A stretch of 5,013 nucleotides of DNA from Dehalococcoides mccartyi (GTDB taxonomy: Bacteria > Chloroflexota > Dehalococcoidia > UBA2979). Position 1 is the stretch's first letter, and every line of letters begins with the position of its first letter. Positions 1 through 5,013 of this stretch are shown in pieces. Both the position numbers and the translations under genes were made by a program. The notes beneath the pieces were generated by a model. The model was not told where the DNA came from and did no database searches. It saw only the letters and a program-made list of their open reading frames with translations. The stretch is taken from the NCBI GenBank assembly GCA_945888895.1, contig CAMDAY010000160.1, positions 1 through 5,013 on the forward strand, read 5' to 3'.

Positions 1-23
1 GTATCTCGACTCGCTCGGCGTGG

Positions 24-2390
24 CTACCCGTTCCGCTCCACGCCGCGCACGACTTCGATGATCTCCTCGCCGAAGCGGCGGACGCGCGACTCCCCGAGGC
101 CCCACACCCGTGCGAGTGCCTGGAGCGAGGTCGGGCGCTGCGCCACCAGCTCGCGGAGCGTGCGGTCGGAGAAGAGCGTGTAGGGGGGGACTGCCTCGGA
201 GCGGGCGCGGTCGGAGCGCCACGCCCGCAGCGCGACGAACATCGGGTCGTCCGGCGACACGTCCGGCCCGGCGTCGCGCACGGTGCCTCGAGGCGTGACC
301 GGGCGCTGCGCGGCCGGAAGCACCGGCGTCGTCGCCTCGGGATGCAGCGCCTCCCACTCACCGATCGCCGCAAGCAGCTCCGCGCCGAACCACGAGACAC
401 GCGTCTCGCCGATGCCCCACACCGCGCGCAGCGCGGTCTCATCGCGGGGGCGGTAGGTCGCCAGCTCCCGTGCGGTGCGGTTCTCGAACACGCGTACCGG
501 GTCGCGTCCGCTGCGCCGCGCGATGTCGTCGCGGATCTCGATCAGACGGTCGTAGAGGTCCTCGGGGAACGTCTCGGCGTCTTCGCCGTCGTGTCGCCCG
601 AGGCAGTTGTCGCAACTGCCGCACTCCTCGGTCGCCTCTTCGCCGAAATAGCGGAGGATCACCGCGCGGCGGCAGCCGGAGGTCTCTGCGTACTCCGCCA
701 TTTCGCGCAGGCGCGCCTCGGCGTACGTGCGGTGCGTGGCGATGCTCGACGTGTCGATGCGCGCCGCCGGGTCGAACGAGGTCAACCGCAAGGACGAGAC
801 GTCGAGCAGCCCGGACTCGCGCAGCGCGGACACCACCATCCCGAACGCCTCGGGCTCGTTGTTGCCCACGTCGTACGGCAGTCGCCCGGTCTCCGGCTCG
901 GCCATCCGCACCCAGTTCTTCCAGGTCTCGCGCACGATCACGTCGTCCGGGTGCGCGTCGTCGATGAACTGCTGCTGGAACCGACGGTCGCTGCGCGCGT
1001 AGAGCAGCGTGCACTCCGACGGCTCGCCGTCGCGCCCCGCGCGGCCCGCCTCCTGGTAGTACGCCTCGAGGCGGCCGGGCATGTTGAGGTGGATGACGTA
1101 GCGCACGTCCGGCTTGTCGATCCCCATGCCGAAGGCGTTCGTCGCAACGATCAGCGGGATCGTGCCGATCGTGAATGCCCGCTGCGTGCGCGACCGCTGC
1201 GGCGCGGGCAGGCCGGCGTGGTACGGCTCCGCGGGAATGCCCGCGTCCTGTAGCGCCTGCGCCATCTCCTCGACGCCCCGGCGCGTGCGTGCGTAGACGA
1301 TGCCGGGCAGGCCTCGACGCTCGCGTGCGTAGTCGATGATCCAGCGCCGCCGCGCCTCGACGCTGTCCAGGCGCTCCACGCCGTACGTCAGGTTGGGGCG
1401 GTCGACGGTCGTAACCACCTCGGTCGCGCGTCCCGCGATGCCGAGGCGCACCGCGATGTCGCGCCGCACCTGCGGGTTCGCCGTCGCCGTCAGCGCCAGC
1501 GTCCGAGGCGACCCGAGCCGCTCGCGGATCGGGCCGAGTTGGAGGTAGTCGGGGCGGAAGTTGTGGCCCCACTCCGAGATGCAGTGCGCTTCGTCCACGG
1601 CGAGCAGGTTCACCCCGGCCTGCGCGAGGCCGTTCGTGAACGCCGCGTTCGCGAAGCGCTCCGGCGCGACGTACAGCAGGGCGGTGCGCCCGGCGATGAA
1701 GTCCGCGTACCGCCGGTTCTGCTCCGCGCGGTCGAGGTTGGAGTTGATGAACGTCGCCGCGATCCCGGCGGCTTGGAGCGACTCGACCTGGTCCTGCATC
1801 AGCGCGATCAGCGGCGACACGACGAGGGTGCGCCCCACGGCGAGTGCTGGCAGGACATAACACAGGCTCTTGCCGCTGCCCGTCGGCATCACTGCCAGCA
1901 CGTCGCCCTCGGTCAGCGCGGACAGCACGCGCGACTGGCCGTCGCGGAACTCCGGGTACCCGAACGTCTCGCGCAGCCGCTCCCGGTATCCATCGAGGTT
2001 CGTCGGGAACGCAACGCTCGGCGGCGCGACCGGCGTGGAGGCTCTGGCCCCCTCGCCTGCGGAGCGGGAGAGGGCGGGGGGTGAGGGTGCCGTCGCGGCG
2101 GCGACCGTCCCCCTCGGCCCCGGCCGGGGCGATGGAGCGGTCGTTCGAGGTGCGACCACTGCGGTCGCGCGAACAGCGGCCACGGGCTGTGGCGCACCCA
2201 CCGGCGCGTCGTCGAGGAGCGGCGGAGCGTCGTCCTCGGGGAACGCGCCGCACTCGGCACAGCGCACCGCCGCCGCGACCCAGGGGGCGGCGCAGGACGG
2301 GCACTGCTGTGGCACGCGAGGATCCGGCACGCGGCGACCTTCCGTGGTCGGAGGTTGTTCGAGGCTGCGAGACTGGCCGGGGGCTCTCAT
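24..2390 (-). CDS. recQ: RecQ-family ATP-dependent DNA helicase with N-terminal zinc ribbon and two HRDC domains
   Basis: A 788-residue superfamily 2 3'-5' DNA helicase expected to unwind recombination and replication intermediates in the cytoplasm. Seen in order: a CxxC...CxxC zinc ribbon (C30, C33, C44, C47); a Pro/Ala/Thr-rich linker (about 55-130); RecQ motif 0 near F143-Q152; Walker A MPTGSGKS (168-175); DEAH (266-269); motif III LTATA (300-304); motif VI QEAGRAGRDG (446-455); a zinc-binding Cys set (C573, C590, C593, C596); then two HRDC-like domains (about 606-683 and 714-785) that resemble each other (VWGIGETRVSWFG against VWGLGESRVRRFG). The canonical winged-helix segment expected between the Cys cluster and HRDC is missing; residues about 511-545 before the cluster may replace it. 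It is longer than E. coli RecQ (about 610). The start is ATG 2388-2390, preceded by GGGGG four bases upstream. The frame stays open to 2720, but that extension would overlap the divergent lipoprotein gene and looks non-coding. Family certain; start likely. Confidence 0.95.
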   Translation of the reverse strand: MRAPGQSRSLEQPPTTEGRRVPDPRVPQQCPSCAAPWVAAAVRCAECGAFPEDDAPPLLDDAPVGAPQPVAAVRATAVVAPRTTAPSPRPGPRGTVAAATAPSPPALSRSAGEGARASTPVAPPSVAFPTNLDGYRERLRETFGYPEFRDGQSRVLSALTEGDVLAVMPTGSGKSLCYVLPALAVGRTLVVSPLIALMQDQVESLQAAGIAATFINSNLDRAEQNRRYADFIAGRTALLYVAPERFANAAFTNGLAQAGVNLLAVDEAHCISEWGHNFRPDYLQLGPIRERLGSPRTLALTATANPQVRRDIAVRLGIAGRATEVVTTVDRPNLTYGVERLDSVEARRRWIIDYARERRGLPGIVYARTRRGVEEMAQALQDAGIPAEPYHAGLPAPQRSRTQRAFTIGTIPLIVATNAFGMGIDKPDVRYVIHLNMPGRLEAYYQEAGRAGRDGEPSECTLLYARSDRRFQQQFIDDAHPDDVIVRETWKNWVRMAEPETGRLPYDVGNNEPEAFGMVVSALRESGLLDVSSLRLTSFDPAARIDTSSIATHRTYAEARLREMAEYAETSGCRRAVILRYFGEEATEECGSCDNCLGRHDGEDAETFPEDLYDRLIEIRDDIARRSGRDPVRVFENRTARELATYRPRDETALRAVWGIGETRVSWFGAELLAAIGEWEALHPEATTPVLPAAQRPVTPRGTVRDAGPDVSPDDPMFVALRAWRSDRARSEAVPPYTLFSDRTLRELVAQRPTSLQALARVWGLGESRVRRFGEEIIEVVRGVERNG
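2046..2091 (-). repeat. Palindromic dispersed-repeat copy A, inside recQ linker
   Basis: An imperfect hairpin: left arm 2050-2060, loop 2061-2063 and right arm 2064-2074 pair with one mismatch (2055/2069) and one G-T pair. It is followed by a G-rich tail ending in GTGAGGG. It aligns along its whole length with 3600-3642 in the same orientation. It lies in frame in recQ and encodes about residues 100-115 (APSPPALSRSAGEGA), within the low-complexity linker between the zinc ribbon and the helicase core. Repeats of this CCCTCTCCC/GGGAGAGGG type are known to be scattered through several high-GC genomes; whether this genome holds many copies cannot be told from the window. Confidence 0.7.
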
Positions 2391-2423
2391 CGTACCCCCG
2401 AGGTGCTCGAAGCGTCCCTCACG

Positions 2424-2452
2424 TTGACGCGACCCCGGAGCACTCCGAACAT
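2424..2452 (+). promoter_or_regulatory. Candidate sigma-70-type promoter of the lipoprotein gene
   Basis: TTGACG (2424-2429) matches the -35 consensus at five of six bases. With a 17-base spacer the -10 would be GAACAT (2447-2452), a weak match that keeps the A at position 2 and final T. Transcription would start near 2459, giving a leader of about 23 bases that contains the Shine-Dalgarno sequence. The tRNA gene in this window has a similarly spaced TTGACC promoter, which supports the -35 reading. The -10 is weak, so this is tentative. Confidence 0.35.
2436..2447. repeat. Short inverted repeat CGGAG-CA-CTCCG in the divergent gap
   Basis: Five-base perfect arms (2436-2440 and 2443-2447) flank a two-base centre. 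It lies between recQ and the lipoprotein gene, inside the spacer of the candidate promoter at 2424-2452. The placement would suit a repressor site, but a five-base dyad is common by chance in such GC-rich DNA. It does not match a LexA box that I recognise. Confidence 0.25.
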
Positions 2453-2481
2453 GAGGGCGCAGGGTGGAAGGACGGTGCACC

Positions 2482-3045
2482 ATGCCTCGATCGCTTCCGC
2501 TCGGCGCGCTTCTCATCGGGATCGTCGCTTCGGCGCTCCTCGTCGGCTGCACCCCGCGCCCGCGAGGCGTCACCGTCAGCACCGCGACGGCGACGCCTTC
2601 GCCGGCGGCCACCTCGGCGCCCGCGACCAGCGCGCGTTCGATTGACTTCAAGGACCCGAAGATCGCCGGTCCGATCATCGACCACTTCAAGGGGGGGGGG
2701 CAGATCACGCCGGAGCGCATCGCCTACGCCGACCTCAACCGCGACAAGGTCGATGACGCGCTTGTCGTCGTAGAGTCCGGCGGGACGGCCGGAGACCTCG
2801 GTGCCGCGGTCTTCGCCGCCGCGGAGGACGGCAAGCCGAGGCTGCTCGGCTACATCGACCGCGCGGGCAAGGTCGAGGTGCGTCTGGGTGGGCCGGTGAC
2901 CGGTGTAATCGTCGCCACGTCGGCGGTGCCCGGACCCGGCGACCCGCAGTGCTGCCCGTCGAAGCTGCGCGAGGTGATCCTCCAGTGGGACGGGAAGCAG
3001 TTCGCCGTGATCACCGACCAGCTGATCGACAACCCGCGCCGCTAG
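2482..3045 (+). CDS. Secreted lipoprotein of unknown function
   Basis: A 187-residue protein. The start is ATG 2482, with GGAAGGA (2466-2472) nine bases upstream; the in-frame GTG at 2464 lies upstream of that site and is unlikely. The signal peptide has Arg3, a hydrophobic stretch (about 6-21) and lipobox LVGC, so Cys23 would be lipidated and the protein anchored outside the cytoplasmic membrane. A Thr/Pro/Ala/Ser spacer (24-53) is followed by one globular domain (about 54-182). It holds DLNRDKVDD (84-92), which resembles Ca-binding loops of FG-GAP/VCBS-type repeats, and a vicinal Cys pair in DPQCCPS (154-160). A fold or ligand cannot be named; a relation to LppP/LprE-like lipoproteins is possible but unverified. 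Codons 70-73 contain a G10 run. Divergent from recQ, convergent with the next gene. Gene and lipobox confident, function unknown. Confidence 0.88.
   Translation: MPRSLPLGALLIGIVASALLVGCTPRPRGVTVSTATATPSPAATSAPATSARSIDFKDPKIAGPIIDHFKGGGQITPERIAYADLNRDKVDDALVVVESGGTAGDLGAAVFAAAEDGKPRLLGYIDRAGKVEVRLGGPVTGVIVATSAVPGPGDPQCCPSKLREVILQWDGKQFAVITDQLIDNPRR
2691..2700 (+). repeat. G10 homopolymer inside the lipoprotein coding sequence
   Basis: Ten consecutive G residues complete the AAG codon for Lys70 and form three GGG codons for Gly71-73, upstream of most of the globular domain. Loss of one G would run into TAG at 2771-2773; gain of one G would run into TGA at 2754-2756. Either change would therefore remove nearly all of the domain. 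Such tracts are slippage-prone in replication and error-prone in sequencing. Confidence 0.95.
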
Positions 3046-3596
3046 ATCGCGCCGCTCGCCCCGTCGGCGCTGGCGGCGCGCTCCGCCTCGTCCAGGATGG
3101 CGAGGAAGCGTTCGAGGGCCATCGCGCACCGCGCCGCCTCGGCGATCGCGGCCTCCACGATCACGCGCCGCGTCGGCACGGTGCCCCACGGCGTCGCGAC
3201 CGCGTAGTCGAGCATCGTCTCGCGCCCGCGGGCGAGCGAGGCGAGCTGCCGCCGGTCCTGCTCGAGCCGTGCGAGGAGCGCGGGAATCGTCGGCGTCGCG
3301 TACATGATCGCGGCGACGATCGAGGGGTGCTCATCTGTGCGCGCGCTCGGCGTCGGCACCGCGGCCGTGATCGCGCCCAGCGTCTGAGACGCCAGCTCGA
3401 GGAGCGCGACGTACCCGCTCACGCGCTTCCTCGGCGATACGCCCTCGGCGTCCCACTCGTCGGCGCGCGGTTCTCCGATGTAGCGCAGCGCGATCCCGAT
3501 GCGGCGATGCAGCTCGCCCGAGGCCTCCTCGAGCTCCACGAGGGACAGCGTGTCGAAGATGGTCGGGTCGGCCACGGCGCTCGCTCCGTATCGCAT
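3042..3596 (-). CDS. Hypothetical helical protein, possibly DinB-like bundle
   Basis: A 184-residue soluble protein that I do not recognise. There is no signal peptide or membrane helix. Composition suggests four or more amphipathic helices (about 16-41, 56-80, 90-123, 143-175). A TPWG turn (135-138) before the last long helix loosely recalls DinB/YfiT-type bundles, but the metal-binding His triad of that family is not apparent, so this is a weak suggestion. The first ATG (3594-3596) has the G/A-rich arm of the palindromic repeat as its only ribosome site. GTG at 3573-3575 (Val8) has GGAG eight bases upstream and is a good alternative, giving 177 residues. The stop overlaps the stop of the convergent lipoprotein gene in CTAG (3042-3045). 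GC-rich third positions and a sensible protein composition support a real gene. Confidence 0.75.
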   Translation of the reverse strand: MRYGASAVADPTIFDTLSLVELEEASGELHRRIGIALRYIGEPRADEWDAEGVSPRKRVSGYVALLELASQTLGAITAAVPTPSARTDEHPSIVAAIMYATPTIPALLARLEQDRRQLASLARGRETMLDYAVATPWGTVPTRRVIVEAAIAEAARCAMALERFLAILDEAERAASADGASGAI

Positions 3597-3599
3597 TCC

Positions 3600-3642
3600 G
3601 GCCCCCTCTCCCCGTTCGGGGCGAGGGTAGGGGTGAGGGCCC
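3600..3642 (-). repeat. Palindromic dispersed-repeat copy B, in a divergent intergenic gap
   Basis: Arms 3604-3613 and 3618-3627 form a ten-pair hairpin with a GTTC loop and one mismatch (3609/3622), at the same stem position as the mismatch in copy A (2046-2091). The tail GGGGTGAGGG is also shared with copy A. The repeat ends three bases before the ATG of the minus-strand gene at 3596. On that transcript its GGGGAGAGG arm is the only purine-rich ribosome-binding candidate for the ATG start. No T-run follows on either strand, so it is not an intrinsic terminator. Confidence 0.75.
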
Positions 3643-3655
3643 TCCGCCTCCGCCT

Positions 3656-3661
3656 TATCCT
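3656..3661 (+). promoter_or_regulatory. Candidate -10 element for a leaderless transcript
   Basis: TATCCT matches TATAAT at four of six positions, including the T, A and final T that matter most. It ends six bases before the ATG at 3668, so transcription would start at or next to the A of the start codon. The 73-residue gene has no Shine-Dalgarno sequence, which fits leaderless translation. No convincing -35 is present at the right distance; that region is the tail of the palindromic repeat. Confidence 0.45.
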
Positions 3662-3662
3662 A
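3657..3662 (-). promoter_or_regulatory. Candidate -10 element for the divergent minus-strand gene
   Basis: Read on the minus strand the hexamer is TAGGAT, four of six matches to TATAAT. It overlaps the plus-strand candidate TATCCT by five bases. A start near 3650 would give a leader of about 54 bases to the ATG at 3596, containing the whole palindromic hairpin. No good -35 is visible, so the call is tentative. Confidence 0.3.
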
Positions 3663-3667
3663 TCGCC

Positions 3668-3889
3668 ATGAGCGAACTCGGCTTCGGCACGCACCTCGCG
3701 ATCTTCCTCGCGCTGGTCGTGAACCTCTGGTTCGGCGGCGACCTGATCGAGGCACGCTTCGGTCACATCGTGCGTTCCGCCGTGGAGATCGGGCTGATCG
3801 GCCTATGGCTCACGCTCGTCATCGGCATGCGCGCCCCGCTCCCCTGGCGCCGCCGCAAGCCCGAAGACGATGAACGCGGGCAGCGGTAA
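3668..3889 (+). CDS. Small two-helix membrane protein, function unknown
   Basis: A 73-residue protein with two hydrophobic segments (about 9-25 and 37-55) separated by a short polar link containing DLIEAR. The charged tail has the basic run PWRRRKPEDDERGQR. By the positive-inside rule the tail is probably cytoplasmic, so both ends would face the cytoplasm in a hairpin topology. I do not recognise a family. ATG 3668 has no Shine-Dalgarno sequence; the bases before it are pyrimidine-rich and include a TATCCT element spaced for a leaderless mRNA. It diverges from the gene at 3042-3596 and lies upstream of a tRNA gene that has its own promoter. Clear membrane segments and codon bias support it as real. 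Confidence 0.75.
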   Translation: MSELGFGTHLAIFLALVVNLWFGGDLIEARFGHIVRSAVEIGLIGLWLTLVIGMRAPLPWRRRKPEDDERGQR

Positions 3890-3909
3890 CCCCGACTCCC
3901 GTGCGATGC

Positions 3910-3939
3910 TTGACCCGTCGATCGAGGCGCGTCTAGCCT
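3910..3939 (+). promoter_or_regulatory. Promoter of the tRNA-Val gene
   Basis: TTGACC (3910-3915) and TAGCCT (3934-3939) are separated by 18 bases. Transcription would start near 3946, about 12 bases before the mature tRNA 5' end. The -35 matches consensus at five of six positions; the -10 keeps T, A and the final T. The distance to a stable RNA gene makes this the best promoter in the window. Confidence 0.6.
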
Positions 3940-3941
3940 CG
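3923..3941. repeat. Inverted repeat CGAGGC-N7-GCCTCG over the tRNA promoter
   Basis: Perfect six-base arms (3923-3928 and 3936-3941) flank seven bases, and the right arm covers most of the candidate -10. It follows the small membrane gene by 33 bases, so it could be a weak hairpin at the end of that transcript, but there is no T-run after it. Alternatively it could be an operator or chance. Confidence 0.35.
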
Positions 3942-3957
3942 TTCGTACCCCGTGCGG

Positions 3958-4032
3958 GGGCGATTAGCTCAGCGGTAGAGCGCCCGGTTTACACCCGGTA
4001 GGTCGGGGGTTCGAACCCCTCATCGCCCACCA
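3958..4032 (+). tRNA. tRNA-Val (anticodon UAC), CCA encoded
   Basis: The cloverleaf folds by hand. The acceptor GGGCGAT (3958-3964) pairs fully with ATCGCCC (4022-4028), followed by discriminator A4029 and an encoded CCA (4030-4032). The D arm is GCTC/GAGC (3967-3970, 3978-3981). The anticodon loop is TTTACAC (3988-3994) with anticodon TAC (3990-3992), which reads valine GUN codons. The variable loop is AGGTC. The T arm has stem 4005-4009/4017-4021 with one G-U pair and loop TTCGAAC. The anticodon stem CCCGG/CCGGT has a C-U opposition at its top pair (27-43: 3983/3999), which is unusual. The gene has its own upstream promoter and precedes the mutase gene by 59 bases. Confidence 0.96.
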
Positions 4033-4091
4033 AGTCGCCTCTGTCCTACACTCCGCCCATCCTCGATGAGGTCCCCCGAAGGCGAGTGCCG

Positions 4092-5013
<922 letters not shown>

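Noticed and set aside
342..1253. 303-codon open frame on the plus strand opposite recQ
   Set aside because: Antisense shadow: composition of Arg, Ala, Val and Leu only, no recognisable motif, and the opposite strand has an unmistakable helicase.
439..2304. 621-codon open frame on the minus strand, another frame of recQ
   Set aside because: Extremely Arg/Ala/Pro-rich translation with no domain; it is an out-of-frame shadow of recQ, as expected in GC-rich DNA.
2391..2720. In-frame N-terminal extension of recQ by 110 residues
   Set aside because: It would overlap the start, signal peptide and G10 tract of the well-supported lipoprotein gene, has low-complexity non-conserved content, and ATG 2390 has a plausible ribosome site.
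2419..3189. 256-codon minus-strand frame opposite the lipoprotein gene
   Set aside because: Arg/Gly-rich shadow covering parts of two real genes and the promoter region; no motif or ribosome site.
3600..3642. GC-rich hairpin as an intrinsic terminator
   Set aside because: No T-run on either strand, and it sits at the 5' ends of two divergent genes; it matches a second copy within recQ, so it is better read as a dispersed repeat.
4033..4091. Cobalamin riboswitch ahead of the B12-dependent mutase
   Set aside because: Only 59 bases separate the tRNA from the start codon, too short for a B12 aptamer, and no B12-box-like sequence is seen.

Overview
The window is about two-thirds G+C or higher, with strongly G/C-biased third codon positions and gene-dense on both strands. 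It looks like an ordinary chromosomal piece of a high-GC bacterium. The zinc-ribbon, twin-HRDC RecQ, the stand-alone-type methylmalonyl-CoA mutase large subunit and the scattered 'CCCTCTCCC...GGGAGAGGG' hairpin repeats are most reminiscent of Chloroflexota. That assignment is an inference from memory and is not proven by the sequence. I see no phage, plasmid, IS or CRISPR signature.

Layout: (1) recQ on the minus strand (24-2390) fills the left half. (2) Across a 91-bp divergent gap, a secreted lipoprotein of unknown function (2482-3045) is read on the plus strand; it carries an uninterrupted G10 tract inside its coding sequence. (3) Its stop codon overlaps, within one CTAG, the stop of a convergent minus-strand gene for a helical protein of unknown function (3042-3596). 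(4) A 71-bp divergent gap (3597-3667) holds one copy of the palindromic repeat and candidate overlapping -10 elements for both directions; the plus-strand product is a 73-residue two-helix membrane protein (3668-3889), possibly leaderless. (5) A tRNA-Val(UAC) gene (3958-4032, CCA encoded) has a recognisable TTGACC/TAGCCT promoter. (6) A methylmalonyl-CoA mutase large-subunit gene starts at GTG 4092 and runs off the right edge. No gene-free stretch exceeds about 100 bases.

The genes do not form an obvious pathway: DNA repair helicase, unknown lipoprotein, two unknowns, a tRNA and a central-carbon enzyme sit side by side, mostly as single-gene units. I did not find a convincing new multi-gene system. 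The points worth a second look are small-scale: the G10 tract, a mobile-looking palindromic repeat inserted in frame in the recQ linker and again over the start region of another gene, the divergent promoter at 3656-3662, the unusual RecQ domain order, and an anticodon-stem mismatch in the tRNA.
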